NCBI GenBank assembly: GCA_018646865.1
Contig: JABGTW010000022.1
Span: 1-45,722 of the forward strand
Direction: 5' to 3'
Source: Cryomorphaceae bacterium
GTDB lineage: Bacteria > Bacteroidota > Bacteroidia > Flavobacteriales > Flavobacteriaceae
Length of the DNA stretch: 45,722 bases
Positions 34,880 through 45,084 of this stretch are shown here, piece by piece. The notes below the pieces were generated by a model. That model did not search any database and was not told where the DNA came from. It was given only the letters and a program-made list of their open reading frames with translations. Position 1 is the first letter of the stretch. Each line of letters starts with the position of its first letter. The position numbers and the translations under genes are program-made.

Positions 34880-35152
34880 ATGGCAAAAAAAGCAGTTGCT
34901 AGTTTACAAACTGGCTCAAAAAAACTTGCAAAAGCAATTAAGATGGTAAAAAAAGATGGCTCATCTAGCTATTCTTTTGAGGAAAGAATATTGCCACAAG
35001 ATCTTGTAAACGATTGGCTTGCTGGTAAACCTCTTGTTAAAAAAGTAGAGTCTAAACCTATTCAACCAGTTGAAGAAGCAAAAACTGAAGAGCCAGCTGC
35101 AGAAGAAGCAAAAACTGAAGAGCCAGCTGCAAAAAGTACTGACTCTAAGTAA
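34880..35152 (+). CDS. DUF4295 ribosome-linked small protein with acidic tail
   Basis: The first 50 or so residues (MAKKAVASLQTGSKKLAKAI, then SYSFEERILPQDLVNDWLAGK) are the Bacteroidetes-specific DUF4295 protein, normally about 50 residues and always beside rpmG. I recall that Bacteroidetes ribosome structures include an extra large-subunit protein from this locus (named bL38), but cannot confirm the match here. This copy has about 38 extra residues rich in Glu, Ala, Pro and Lys, containing two identical copies of EEAKTEEPAA encoded by an exact 30-bp tandem duplication. The tail resembles that of L10. Confidence 0.85.
   Translation: MAKKAVASLQTGSKKLAKAIKMVKKDGSSSYSFEERILPQDLVNDWLAGKPLVKKVESKPIQPVEEAKTEEPAAEEAKTEEPAAKSTDSK
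35072..35131 (+). repeat. Exact tandem duplication, 2 x 30 bp
   Basis: Two identical 30-base units (35072-35101 and 35102-35131) within the DUF4295 gene encode EEAKTEEPAA twice in frame. The perfect identity, including third codon positions, points to recent slippage or duplication. Confidence 0.93.
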
Positions 35153-35157
35153 TTAAC

Positions 35158-38100
35158 TTAGTTTATAGCTCCAATCCCAATTTTCCACAATTTTGAATTT
35201 AAATCAGGAAGATCAGTATCAATAATCTGATCTATTTCTTTTTTCAAACTTTCCCAGCTATCATCTAAATCCTTTAATGATTTTAAAATTCCCTTACTAA
35301 CATTTGGAATATCGCCTTTTATTTCATCTAAAATAAACAAGTAATCTGCTAAAAATTTATTTGGAAAATTTTCAACATCATCATAAGCTAATGATTTTCT
35401 CTGCATCATCTTTTTATCCCAGGCGTCCATTTTGCTAAGTAATGATTTACCATTATTTTTAACGTCTTCATTATCTTTAATATTCTTAATTACTTCAGTG
35501 AGTCTGTTAATTGAACTTATATTATTATTAATGTATTCAGCCATTTTATTAAATTTCTTTTCCATATGACTAGTGTATTTATCAAATTCAGCATAATCTA
35601 TATCTGACACATTGAAGTTCGGGTTTTTTAAGATTTCAAAGTTTGAAGTATATGATTTTTCTCCTACCTCTAGTGATATTTTATATTTTCCAGGAATAGC
35701 TTTATGTCCGCTGAACCTACCTTCTATATATGCATATGGAACACCAATTAATGACTTATGCCTTGTATTCCAAACAAATCTATTCAAACCAATATTATTT
35801 GTTAATACAGGCTCTCTAGATGGACCTCCATTATAAGAAATGAAGTTTTTATTAGTTTGATTATTAATTTCTCTAATTAATTTATTGTTTTCATCATAAA
35901 TTTTAACTGTTAGTTTCTGATCATGATCACCCTCATTTAGGTTATAATATATAACAACCCCATTAGCAGGATTAACTCCAGTGAATGTCGATGTTCCATC
36001 TGAATAATTTGAATTAAGTTGACTGTACCAATTTCCTATAGTAGAATTCTCTGGGTTAAAAAGTCTCGTTTCTTTGGTATCATCCATTTGTCTAATCAAT
36101 CCCATATCATCTAGGATCCAAAATGATCTACCTTGAGTTGCAACAATTAAGTCATCATGTTTTATCATTAAATCAGTAACAGCTAAAACAGGCATGTTAA
36201 GGTTAAATCTTTCCCAGCTTTTACCATCATTAAATGAAATATAAACTCCTAACTCAGTACCAGCCAATAGTAAACCTTTTCTTACCTCATCTTCTCTTAC
36301 AACTCTAGTATATGCTCCATATGGAATATTACCAGTAATTTCTTTCCAAGACTCTCCATAGTTTGTTGACTTATATAATCCTGGAGATTTATCATTAAAT
36401 TTATATCTAGTAGTTGCAATATATACTGTTTCTTTATCATGAGGAGATATATCAATTGCATTAATTATTGTTTCAGGGAGGCCTCTAGGTGTGATATTTT
36501 TCCATGTTTTACCACCATCTTTAGTCAAATGAACGAGACCATCATCAGATCCAGTATAAATGGTATTAGGCTCGTGCGGTGATTCTATAACATAACTTAT
36601 TGTTCCATAGTTTTCAGCTCCAACAGCTTCATTTGTATATGGTCCACCACCGTTGCCTTGTTTTTCATCTTCATCCATTGTTAAATCTGGGGATACTACT
36701 TCCCAAGATTTCCCAAAGTCTTTTGTTTTGAATAGGTGCTGAGCAGCGTGATAAAATGTATTTGACTCATGTTGAGACCAAATTATAGGTGCATTCCAGT
36801 TGAACCTATATTTCATGTCTCTTGATGCTTTACCAATATAATTTATTGGCTCTATCATTACTTTTTTTCTAGCCTTAGCTTTTGTATCATATATATTTAC
36901 ACTTCCAAGATAGCTACCTCCCATTACTAATTGTGGATCATCAGGATCAAAAGCTAAAAAAGCACTTTCACCACCCGCTGACGCAGACCAATCACTTTGA
37001 GAAATTCCTCCCCTTGAGCCAATACTAGCTATTTTAACAGTTGAATTATCTTGTTGACCCCCATATAAATTATATGGGAACAAATTATCTACATTTACCC
37101 TGTAAAACTGAGCTGTTGGCATAATATTAATACTAGACCATGAATTTCCATTATCAAAAGTTATTTCACCACCACCATCATCAGATATTATCATATTTTT
37201 TGAGTTTTTTGGATTTATCCACAAGTCATGATAGTCTCCATGACCACTTGAAATTCTTTCCCATGTTTTACCTCCATCTATAGATCTAAAAGTCCTGGCG
37301 CTTAAAACATATACTGTATTTTCATCATTAGGATCTGCAAATACTTCTATGTAGTACCAAGCTCTTGAGGTTAACTCAGCATACTTACTTACTCTAGACC
37401 AACTTTCTCCAGCATTATTAGACATAAATAATCCACCTAATCTTTTATCTGAATCACTTTCAGCTAAAAGATATACTTTATCTGAGTTAGCTCTTGATAC
37501 TGAAATTGCCAATTTTCCTAATTCATTGGGTAAGCCATTTTCTATTTTAAACCAATTATCACCTCCATCTGTTGATTTATAAACGCCACTTCCTTCCCCT
37601 CCAGAAATTACCTTCCAAGGCAATCTTTGATGTTCCCAAATTGTTGCGTAGAGAACCTTAGGGTTATTATAGTCAATTGATAACTCTGAGGCTCCACTTA
37701 ATTCATTAACAAAAAGAACATTTTTCCAGGACTTTCCACCATCTGTTGATTTATATATTCCTCTTTCTTTAGTTGGACCATTTATGGCCCCTTGTGCAGC
37801 TATATATACTATATTAGGATTGTCAGGATGAATTATAATTCGAGAAATTTGTTGAGTATTTTCTAAGCCAATATGTTCCCATGTTTCTCCAGCATCTGTT
37901 GATTTATAAATTCCATCTCCATAGGATGTTGTAACCCCTCTTGGTGCATGTTCACCCATACCAACATAAATTATTCTACTATCACTTTCTGACACAGCTA
38001 TGGCCCCTACCGATGAAGTTTTAAAATAGTCATCTGATATATTGAACCACTCACTCCCTGCATTAGTTGTTTTCCATAGTCCTCCTCCAACAGTTCCCAT

Positions 38101-38268
38101 ATAGTAAGTTAAGGGATCATTTATAACACCTACTGATGAAACAGATCTCCCACCTCTAAAAGGACCTATATTTCTATACTTAACTTCTTCAAGTTTTTCT
38201 TCAATATCTTGAGAATAAGAAAATGGAATTACAGTTAAGAAAACAAAAAAAATGCTTAAATTTTTCAT
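35158..38268 (-). CDS. Secreted BNR/VPS10-type repeat protein (glycosyl-hydrolase-like)
   Basis: A 1036-residue exported protein with a Sec signal ([15 protein letters not shown]). The body consists of beta-propeller repeats with Asp-box motifs: [48 protein letters not shown] and SFNDGKSW. The layout matches the large Bacteroidetes WD40/YVTN/BNR proteins often annotated as sortilin-like or glycosyl hydrolases. The catalytic residues of sialidases are not evident, so an enzymatic role is unproven. A FlgD-like or Ig-like domain (about 745-880) and a helical C-terminus follow. No type IX sorting domain is seen. It ends five bases from the DUF4295 gene. Confidence 0.85.
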   Translation of the reverse strand: MKNLSIFFVFLTVIPFSYSQDIEEKLEEVKYRNIGPFRGGRSVSSVGVINDPLTYYMGTVGGGLWKTTNAGSEWFNISDDYFKTSSVGAIAVSESDSRIIYVGMGEHAPRGVTTSYGDGIYKSTDAGETWEHIGLENTQQISRIIIHPDNPNIVYIAAQGAINGPTKERGIYKSTDGGKSWKNVLFVNELSGASELSIDYNNPKVLYATIWEHQRLPWKVISGGEGSGVYKSTDGGDNWFKIENGLPNELGKLAISVSRANSDKVYLLAESDSDKRLGGLFMSNNAGESWSRVSKYAELTSRAWYYIEVFADPNDENTVYVLSARTFRSIDGGKTWERISSGHGDYHDLWINPKNSKNMIISDDGGGEITFDNGNSWSSINIMPTAQFYRVNVDNLFPYNLYGGQQDNSTVKIASIGSRGGISQSDWSASAGGESAFLAFDPDDPQLVMGGSYLGSVNIYDTKAKARKKVMIEPINYIGKASRDMKYRFNWNAPIIWSQHESNTFYHAAQHLFKTKDFGKSWEVVSPDLTMDEDEKQGNGGGPYTNEAVGAENYGTISYVIESPHEPNTIYTGSDDGLVHLTKDGGKTWKNITPRGLPETIINAIDISPHDKETVYIATTRYKFNDKSPGLYKSTNYGESWKEITGNIPYGAYTRVVREDEVRKGLLLAGTELGVYISFNDGKSWERFNLNMPVLAVTDLMIKHDDLIVATQGRSFWILDDMGLIRQMDDTKETRLFNPENSTIGNWYSQLNSNYSDGTSTFTGVNPANGVVIYYNLNEGDHDQKLTVKIYDENNKLIREINNQTNKNFISYNGGPSREPVLTNNIGLNRFVWNTRHKSLIGVPYAYIEGRFSGHKAIPGKYKISLEVGEKSYTSNFEILKNPNFNVSDIDYAEFDKYTSHMEKKFNKMAEYINNNISSINRLTEVIKNIKDNEDVKNNGKSLLSKMDAWDKKMMQRKSLAYDDVENFPNKFLADYLFILDEIKGDIPNVSKGILKSLKDLDDSWESLKKEIDQIIDTDLPDLNSKLWKIGIGAIN

Positions 38269-38340
38269 GATAAAAATGTTAGTTTACACTAAGTTACATT
38301 CAATTTTCAAAAATTCAGATATATTTACAAAAATAAACCA

Positions 38341-39948
38341 ATGAGAAGTCAAAACATCCAAAGAGACTTAAGTCTAGTAGGAGATGATCTTATAAAGAAA
38401 TTTATATTGAAGGATAGTAAAGCTTCTAAATATGTGAACTCTTTTTTTAGTGAGGAAAATATTTTAAATCATTCAAAAAATAAAACGACTCAATTTAAAG
38501 ATGATCAAAGAAATATTTTAACAGAAGAGTTAACTAAACAGTACTCAAAAGTAGAAACTTCAGATGCAACATTAGAAAATATTAAATTACTCTCAAACCC
38601 TAACACACTCTCTGTAACTACTGGCCATCAACTTAATATATTTTCTGGACCATTAATGGTTATCTATAAAATTGCTCAAGTAATCTCTACAACTAACTAT
38701 TTGAACTTAAAGATTAAAAACTTTAATTATGTTCCTGTTTTTTGGATTGCTAGTGAAGATCATGATTTTGAGGAAATATCAGAAGTTAATCTTCATAAAA
38801 ATAAGATTAATTGGAAACTTGATTCAAAAAATTTACCAGTAGGAGAAATAAAATTAAATGATTTTAAACAAGTAAAAAGTGCTTATAAAAATTCAATTAT
38901 TGATTTTGAATATAAAGATAAACTTGAAAGTATAATTGATGATGCATATAAAGATGGAGAGACTTTGTCGACTGCAAATATTAAATTTATAAATTCATTG
39001 TTTGCAGGACATGGACTCGTAATTATTGACTCCAATAGAAGAGTTTTTAAGAAAACTTTTTTAGATAACTTTAAAAATGAAATTTTAGATTCAAGATGTT
39101 ATGTCGACTCAAATTCTCAAATTTCAAAAATTAAGAATGATATAAAATCTTTTAAACCTCAGGTTAATCCATCTGACATAAACTTTTTTAAGATTACTAA
39201 AAATGGAAGAAAAAGAATCAGGAAAAATGGAAAAAAATTTATTGTTGACGATGAAGATGAATACACATTAGATGAAATAATTAATCAAATTGAATCTTAT
39301 CCTGAGTTGTTTTCACCTAATGTTTTAATGAGGGCTTTATATCAAGAGAAAATTCTTCCAAATGTATGTTATGTTGGCGGTCCTAACGAATTAAAATATT
39401 GGATGCAACTAAAGCTTTATTTTGAAAATTCCAGCGTTCAATTTCCAATTTTAAAACTTAGAACTTCTGCATTTATTTTAGATAAAAAAACATCTATTAA
39501 AATCACTAAGAGTAATATTGAAATGAAATATTTTTTTGGAAAATTAGATGATTTACTAGACTTTAAAATTAATACCTCATCTAAATTAAATTTAAGTTTT
39601 GATTCTTTAAAAACTACATTGACTAATCAATTTGATGAATTAAGAAGAGTTTCAATTAAAACAAATGAATCATTTATTGGCGCATTAAATGCTCAAGAAA
39701 AAAAACAAATTAAAGGTTTAGTTGATCTTGAGAAAAAATTAAGAAAAGCTGAAAAGAAAAATCATGAAACAGAAGTAAATAAGATTAAAAGTCTTTTTGA
39801 ATCACTTCACCCTAATGATAGCGATCAAGAGAGATACCTGAATTTTGGTAATTTTTATTCATTCAAAGGTCAAGAATTAATTGATTACATAGTTGATAAA
39901 GTGCTGATTTCAGATGATAAAATATTAGTTATAAATCTTGAAGATTAA
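38341..39948 (+). CDS. bshC: Bacillithiol biosynthesis cysteine-adding enzyme BshC
   Basis: A 535-residue protein recognised by VTTGHQLNIFSGPLMVIYKIAQVI, NYVPVFWIASEDHDFEEI and NVCYVGGPNELKYWMQL, with a coiled-coil-like C-terminal region rich in Lys and Glu (EKKQIKGLVDLEKKLRKAEKK). BshC adds cysteine to glucosaminyl-malate in the last step of bacillithiol synthesis, the low-molecular-weight thiol of many Bacteroidetes and Firmicutes. No bshA or bshB is in the window, which is usual. A TATATTTA box lies 13 bases before the ATG. guaA follows 21 bases later from its own promoter. Confidence 0.92.
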   Translation: MRSQNIQRDLSLVGDDLIKKFILKDSKASKYVNSFFSEENILNHSKNKTTQFKDDQRNILTEELTKQYSKVETSDATLENIKLLSNPNTLSVTTGHQLNIFSGPLMVIYKIAQVISTTNYLNLKIKNFNYVPVFWIASEDHDFEEISEVNLHKNKINWKLDSKNLPVGEIKLNDFKQVKSAYKNSIIDFEYKDKLESIIDDAYKDGETLSTANIKFINSLFAGHGLVIIDSNRRVFKKTFLDNFKNEILDSRCYVDSNSQISKIKNDIKSFKPQVNPSDINFFKITKNGRKRIRKNGKKFIVDDEDEYTLDEIINQIESYPELFSPNVLMRALYQEKILPNVCYVGGPNELKYWMQLKLYFENSSVQFPILKLRTSAFILDKKTSIKITKSNIEMKYFFGKLDDLLDFKINTSSKLNLSFDSLKTTLTNQFDELRRVSIKTNESFIGALNAQEKKQIKGLVDLEKKLRKAEKKNHETEVNKIKSLFESLHPNDSDQERYLNFGNFYSFKGQELIDYIVDKVLISDDKILVINLED

Positions 39949-39966
39949 TTTATAGTTGTATTTTTG
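39938..39966 (+). promoter_or_regulatory. guaA promoter (TTG-N18-TATTTTTG)
   Basis: TTG at 39938-39940, an 18-base spacer and TATTTTTG at 39959-39966 form the best complete Bacteroidetes promoter in the window. The -7 box ends three bases before the guaA ATG and lies inside the bshC-guaA gap. Confidence 0.65.
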
Positions 39967-39969
39967 CCC

Positions 39970-41499
39970 ATGCAAAATAAAGTCTTAATAGTTGATTTTG
40001 GATCTCAATATACTCAGCTTATAGCAAGAAGAATTAGGGAGTTATTCATTTACTGTGAAATCTCACCTTTTAATAACATTCCAGAAAATCTAGATCAGTT
40101 TAAGGCAGTTGTTTTATCAGGCTCACCGTTCTCTGTCAATCAAAAAGACTCTCCTGATATTAATCTTGAAATTTTTTTAGGTAAAAAACCTGTTATTGCA
40201 ATTTGTTATGGGGCTCAATTAATTGCTAAGAGTTTAAATGGCAATGTAGAAAATTCAAATTCAAGGGAGTATGGTAGGGCAAAACTTTCTTTTATAGACA
40301 GAGACTGCATATTATTCAAGAATATTAACATAAATAATCAAGTCTGGATGAGTCACGGAGATACTATTACTGCATTACCAGATGAAGCAAAACTTGTAGC
40401 AAGTACAGATTCTGTTATAAATGCGGCTTATAGTATTGAGTCTTTAAATTTATACGCTTTGCAATTTCATCCTGAAGTTTTTCACTCAGAAAATGGCTTG
40501 AAAATTTTTGAAAACTTTTTTATTAATGAGTTGAAATTTATTAAAGAATGGAATCCAGAATCTTTTATAGATAGAACTGTAGATGATTTAAAGACTAAGC
40601 TCAAAGACGATAATGTTATATTGGGTTTATCAGGTGGTGTCGATTCTAGTGTAGCAGCTGTACTTTTAGATAAAGCTATTGGAGATAATTTGTATTGCGT
40701 ATTTGTAAATAATGGACTTTTAAGAAAAAATGAATATGAAGAAGTTTTAGAACAATATATTGGAATGGGTCTAAATGTAAAAGGGGTAGATTCCTCAAAA
40801 TTATTTATAGAATCTTTAAATGGAGTAACTGATCCAGAAAAAAAGAGAAAAATAATAGGTAATATGTTTGTAGAAGTATTTGAGCAAGAGTCTAAAAAAA
40901 TAAAAAATGCAAAGTGGTTAGCTCAAGGAACAATCTATCCAGATGTAATAGAATCAATATCAGTAAAAGGTCCATCAGCTACAATAAAATCTCATCATAA
41001 TGTAGGTGGTCTTCCTGAGAAAATGAATCTTAAAGTAGTTGAACCATTAAAAATGCTATTCAAAGATGAAGTAAGAAGGATAGGTAGATCACTAAAAATG
41101 GATTCAGAAATTTTAAATAGACATCCTTTCCCTGGACCTGGTCTTGGTATAAGAATTCTTGGAGAAGTTGATTCTGAAAGTGTAAGGCTTATTCAGGAGG
41201 CTGATAAAATTTATATTGATGGACTCAAAGAGTGGGACTTATACGATAAAATATGGCAAGCAGGTTCTATATTGCTTCCAGTAAAAAGTGTAGGAGTTAT
41301 GGGTGATGAAAGGACATATGAGAGATGTGTGGCATTAAGGGCAGTAATTTCAACTGATGGAATGACTGCAGATTGGTTTGAATTTCCAAATAACTTTTTA
41401 AAAGAAATTTCTAATAGGATAATTAATAAGGTATCAGGAATTAACAGAGTTGTTTATGATATTAGTTCCAAGCCGCCTGCAACTATTGAGTGGGAATAA
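39970..41499 (+). CDS. guaA: GMP synthase (glutamine-hydrolysing)
   Basis: Converts XMP to GMP in purine synthesis. From the ATG at 39970 it has 509 residues. A TTG at 39964 lies in the promoter box and is rejected. The class I glutaminase half has Cys79 ([10 protein letters not shown]) and the His167/Glu169 pair (LQFHPEVFH). The ATP-pyrophosphatase half has the P-loop [11 protein letters not shown] (220-230) and [16 protein letters not shown]. The end [11 protein letters not shown] is standard. The next gene starts one base after the stop. Confidence 0.97.
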   Translation: MQNKVLIVDFGSQYTQLIARRIRELFIYCEISPFNNIPENLDQFKAVVLSGSPFSVNQKDSPDINLEIFLGKKPVIAICYGAQLIAKSLNGNVENSNSREYGRAKLSFIDRDCILFKNININNQVWMSHGDTITALPDEAKLVASTDSVINAAYSIESLNLYALQFHPEVFHSENGLKIFENFFINELKFIKEWNPESFIDRTVDDLKTKLKDDNVILGLSGGVDSSVAAVLLDKAIGDNLYCVFVNNGLLRKNEYEEVLEQYIGMGLNVKGVDSSKLFIESLNGVTDPEKKRKIIGNMFVEVFEQESKKIKNAKWLAQGTIYPDVIESISVKGPSATIKSHHNVGGLPEKMNLKVVEPLKMLFKDEVRRIGRSLKMDSEILNRHPFPGPGLGIRILGEVDSESVRLIQEADKIYIDGLKEWDLYDKIWQAGSILLPVKSVGVMGDERTYERCVALRAVISTDGMTADWFEFPNNFLKEISNRIINKVSGINRVVYDISSKPPATIEWE

Positions 41500-41500
41500 A

Positions 41501-42013
41501 ATGACTGATTTCAATATTTCTTTTAAACCAATGTTGACTCCAAAAGCAATGCTTGAAAAAGGAATTTTTGGTGGAACATATTTTAATCAATTAGTCGATT
41601 ACAGAATATTCCCTAAAAATTGGTTTTCCGATTTAGACAAAAGTTATTTTTTGTCAAATAATTATGATAAAAAAATTAATTACTTTAAAATAAAATCAGG
41701 TCAATCTCAAGAAGAGTGGGAGGCAAAAGGTTGGATTAATAAAGATGATCCAAGAGGGTGGTTTGAGTGGTATTGTAAGTATTTTAATGGAAGACGACAT
41801 GAGGATGATGAAAGGCAAATTAAAAGATGGTTGGCTTTCTGTGGTCCAAAGGGGAGATTTAGAAACTCTATTTATAATAAGATTTATAAATCTGGATTAG
41901 GAATTGAAAATTCAAAAAGTATTTCACCTAGAATTCAGCAGTCTTTGTTACATTGGTCCTATATTGTGAATAATGAAGATTATGAAAGATGGAAACTTGA
42001 AAAGCAAAAGTAA
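41501..42013 (+). CDS. Conserved protein of unknown function (170 aa)
   Basis: I place the start at ATG 41501 (MTDFNISFKPMLTPKAMLEKG), right after guaA; an upstream in-frame ATG at 41450 lies inside guaA. The protein is soluble and aromatic-rich, with a block that looks strongly conserved: GWINKDDPRGWFEWYCKYF, NGRRHEDDERQIKRW and FCGPKGRFRNSI. The Arg/Asp/Trp clusters suggest nucleic-acid or phosphate binding, but no catalytic motif is recognised. I recall similar proteins in other Flavobacteria and in some eukaryotes, but I cannot name a function. It abuts guaA and the LysM gene without gaps. Confidence 0.8.
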   Translation: MTDFNISFKPMLTPKAMLEKGIFGGTYFNQLVDYRIFPKNWFSDLDKSYFLSNNYDKKINYFKIKSGQSQEEWEAKGWINKDDPRGWFEWYCKYFNGRRHEDDERQIKRWLAFCGPKGRFRNSIYNKIYKSGLGIENSKSISPRIQQSLLHWSYIVNNEDYERWKLEKQK

Positions 42014-43408
42014 ATGAAGAACTTTACTTTTTCCATATTATTATTAATGTTATTTCAGACAATACATTCTCAGAATATTGTTTCGGATACAATTCTGCAT
42101 GATGTAGAAAGAAAAGAAACATTATTCTCAATTTCAAAAAGATATGGTATTAACGTAAACGATATATTAAAGTTAAATCCAAATTTAAGAGATTCTAGGC
42201 TTAGAAGAAGGTCAACAATCTTAATTCCAATTTTTAAATCAAATAAAGATAATTCCTTAATAATAAAAGATTCAATAGAAGGGTCAGTTAATGTTTCTTC
42301 AAAATTAGACTCGTTATATATAAAAAAAAGAAAAAAAAACAACCAATTAAATGTGTCTGTTCTTTTACCTTTTAGATCAGCAACTTTAAATTATGATTCA
42401 ATTCAGGAAGTGGAATCTTTATTTGAAGACAGAAATCTTTATACAATAGCTTTGGATTTTTATTCTGGTATTTTATTTGCAATAGAGGATTTAAAACAAT
42501 TAAAAGTTTCAGTTAATCTTAATGTTTTTGATACTGAAAACTCTAGAAATAAGATATTAGAAATATCTAAAAACGAGAATATTAACAACTCAGATGTTAT
42601 AATTGGCCCATTGATTCCAAGAAATTTTGAAACTTTTTCAAATTTTGAATTTTTAGAGGCTATTCCTAAAGTTTTCCCATTATCTACAATTCCTATTCAA
42701 ATTATTAAAGGTGTAGTTCAGACTGTAACTCCGAGAAAACTTTTAAGAGAAAGAATGTTATCTTATTTAGATAAAAATATTGATAGAGAAGAAAATATTG
42801 TAATTATAGCGGATTCTTTAAATAAAGATATTGAAAGTAAATTAGTTAATATTTTTCCTAAAGCTATAAAGATAAAACCTGAGTTTGAGGGGTATATTCT
42901 TCCAGAGCTTTTGGACTCTCTTTTAGTCGACTCTCTTCCAAACAAGGTAATTATTGAGTCTGAAATATTTACCTTAATTTCAAGTGTAGTTTCACAACTT
43001 AATTCTCAAATAACTTCTGAACGTGATGTTAGATTATATACTACTTACAGGGGGAATCAATATGATGATCCAAGTATTAATGTTAAAGATCTTGGAAATT
43101 TAAGTTTTACTTACAGTTCTATTTCAAAAAAAACAAACAATGATTCTATTTCAAAATTTGAAAGCAATTACATTAAATTATTTGGAAGCTTTCCTAATAA
43201 GGATATCATCCGAGGTTATGATGTAACTAAAGATATTTTAATTAGAGTTTTAATTGATAATAATTTAAATAAAACCGTTAAATATGATGAGCAATTTTAT
43301 ACTGAATCTAAATTTTTATATAAAAAAGATAGCCTTGGAGGATTATATAACTCATCTATTTTTCTTCTGAAACATAAAGATTATGGACTTGAGGAGATTC
43401 TTGACTAA
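42014..43408 (+). CDS. LysM and periplasmic-binding-like exported protein
   Basis: A 464-residue exported protein: Sec signal (FSILLLMLFQTIHSQ), then one LysM domain at about residues 28-73 (HDVERKETLFSISKRYGI, NVNDILKLNPNL, STILIPIF) that binds peptidoglycan. The remainder (from about 111, NVSVLLPFRSATLN, then FYSGILFAIEDLK and SDVIIGPLIPRNF) resembles a type-1 periplasmic-binding protein, as in LpoA-like and branched-chain amino-acid receptors. Bacteroidetes genomes often carry this protein between guaA and pyrG. A cell-wall-linked role is inferred. It starts directly at the previous stop codon. Confidence 0.82.
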   Translation: MKNFTFSILLLMLFQTIHSQNIVSDTILHDVERKETLFSISKRYGINVNDILKLNPNLRDSRLRRRSTILIPIFKSNKDNSLIIKDSIEGSVNVSSKLDSLYIKKRKKNNQLNVSVLLPFRSATLNYDSIQEVESLFEDRNLYTIALDFYSGILFAIEDLKQLKVSVNLNVFDTENSRNKILEISKNENINNSDVIIGPLIPRNFETFSNFEFLEAIPKVFPLSTIPIQIIKGVVQTVTPRKLLRERMLSYLDKNIDREENIVIIADSLNKDIESKLVNIFPKAIKIKPEFEGYILPELLDSLLVDSLPNKVIIESEIFTLISSVVSQLNSQITSERDVRLYTTYRGNQYDDPSINVKDLGNLSFTYSSISKKTNNDSISKFESNYIKLFGSFPNKDIIRGYDVTKDILIRVLIDNNLNKTVKYDEQFYTESKFLYKKDSLGGLYNSSIFLLKHKDYGLEEILD

Positions 43409-43435
43409 TAAATTACATTATACTTTAATATTTTG

Positions 43436-43443
43436 TAAATTTG
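43436..43443 (+). promoter_or_regulatory. -7 promoter box TAAATTTG for pyrG
   Basis: An exact consensus box 25 bases before the pyrG ATG. No -33 TTG is found at the normal spacing. Transcription should begin near 43447-43450, at the start of the TCCGGA hairpin. Confidence 0.55.
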
Positions 43444-43445
43444 AG

Positions 43446-43469
43446 TCCGGAAATACTATTCTATCCGGA
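43446..43469 (+). promoter_or_regulatory. Hairpin abutting the pyrG start codon
   Basis: TCCGGA occurs at 43446-43451 and again at 43464-43469. It is its own reverse complement, so the two copies pair to a six-bp stem with a 12-base loop. The A of the pyrG ATG is the last base of the second arm. A role in pyrG control is inference. Confidence 0.5.
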
Positions 43470-45082
43470 TGAATAAACCTAAATATATTTTTGTTACCGG
43501 TGGTGTTACATCATCTCTAGGCAAAGGAATTATATCTGCCTCATTAGCTCGATTACTTCAGGCTCAAGGCTTAAATGTTGCTATTCAAAAGTTAGATCCG
43601 TATATAAATGTTGATCCTGGCACATTGAATCCTTACGAGCATGGCGAGTGTTATGTGACTGATGATGGGGCTGAAACTGACCTAGATTTAGGTCATTATG
43701 AAAGGTTTTTAAGTGTAAATACTTCTCAAAAAAATAATGTGACAACTGGGAAGATTTATCAAAATGTTATAGAAAAAGAGAGAAAAGGTGAATTTCTAGG
43801 TAAAACTGTTCAGGTTATTCCTCACATTACAAATGAAATAAAGGAAAATATTAGAAATCTAAATCATAAAAATAATTTAGATATTATAATTACCGAGATT
43901 GGTGGAACAGTTGGAGATATTGAATCTCTTCCATTTCTAGAAGCTGTAAGGCAAGTGATATATGAGGAAGGATCAGAAAATTCAATGGTAATTCATTTAA
44001 CCTTGATTCCCTTTCTGAAAGCTACAGGAGAGTTAAAGACAAAACCAACTCAGCATTCCGTGAAAACTTTAATGGAACTTGGATTGAAAGCAGATGTTTT
44101 AGTTTGTAGATCAGAAAGAGAATTATCTGATGAAATAAAGAATAAACTAGCACTCTTTTGTAATGTTAAATATAATTGTGTAATTCAATCTATTGATGTA
44201 GAAACTATTTATGATGTTCCTATAAAAATGATGGATGAAGGTTTAGACAAAGTAACCTTAGAGAAACTGAAAATTAAAGAAACTGAGCCTAATCTTGATA
44301 AATGGAAAAACTTTTTACATAAACTAAAGAATCCTACTCATCAAATTAATATTGGTTTAATTGGAAAGTATGTAGAGCTAAATGATTCATATAAGTCTAT
44401 ATTAGAATCACTTATTCACGCAGGAACTGAAAATGAAGTAAAAGTAAATGTCAAATCAATTCATTCTGAATATATTGACAAAGAAAATATAGATAAAGAC
44501 CTTAGTAATCTTGATGGAATAATTGTTGCACCTGGATTTGGTAGGAGGGGGTTAGATGGAAAAATACTTGCTGTTGAATATGCTAGAGTTAATAAGATTC
44601 CATTTTTAGGAATTTGTCTTGGTATGCAAATGGCAGTTATAGAATATGCTAGAAATGTAAAGAAGATAAGATATGCTAATTCTACTGAAATATCTGAAAA
44701 GTGTAAGGATCCTGTAATAGACTTGATGACTTCTCAAAAAAAAATTGTAAATATGGGTGGAACTATGAGGCTTGGAGCTTGGGACTGTGAAATATTAAAA
44801 AATACAATATCTAATAAAGTTTATAAGAAAAAATTAATTTCAGAGAGACATAGACATAGATATGAATTTAATAACGACTATTCAAAAAAAATATTTGATG
44901 ATAAATTTATTGTAGCCGGATTTAATCCTGACACAAAGCTTGTTGAAATAATTGAAAACATGGATCATCCATGGTTTGTTGGAGTTCAATTTCATCCAGA
45001 ATATAAGAGTAGTGTTTATAATCCTCATCCAATTTTTGTAAACTTTGTAAAAGCTAGTCTAAAAAAATATTTAAATAAATAA
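43469..45082 (+). CDS. pyrG: CTP synthase
   Basis: Makes CTP from UTP and glutamine; 537 residues. The N-terminal synthetase domain has [40 protein letters not shown] and [16 protein letters not shown]. The C-terminal glutaminase has the Cys in [18 protein letters not shown] and the His in VQFHPEYKS. Full length and intact. Its ATG sits at the edge of a short hairpin just after a -7 box. yidC follows two bases after the stop. Confidence 0.97.
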   Translation: MNKPKYIFVTGGVTSSLGKGIISASLARLLQAQGLNVAIQKLDPYINVDPGTLNPYEHGECYVTDDGAETDLDLGHYERFLSVNTSQKNNVTTGKIYQNVIEKERKGEFLGKTVQVIPHITNEIKENIRNLNHKNNLDIIITEIGGTVGDIESLPFLEAVRQVIYEEGSENSMVIHLTLIPFLKATGELKTKPTQHSVKTLMELGLKADVLVCRSERELSDEIKNKLALFCNVKYNCVIQSIDVETIYDVPIKMMDEGLDKVTLEKLKIKETEPNLDKWKNFLHKLKNPTHQINIGLIGKYVELNDSYKSILESLIHAGTENEVKVNVKSIHSEYIDKENIDKDLSNLDGIIVAPGFGRRGLDGKILAVEYARVNKIPFLGICLGMQMAVIEYARNVKKIRYANSTEISEKCKDPVIDLMTSQKKIVNMGGTMRLGAWDCEILKNTISNKVYKKKLISERHRHRYEFNNDYSKKIFDDKFIVAGFNPDTKLVEIIENMDHPWFVGVQFHPEYKSSVYNPHPIFVNFVKASLKKYLNK

Positions 45083-45084
45083 CT

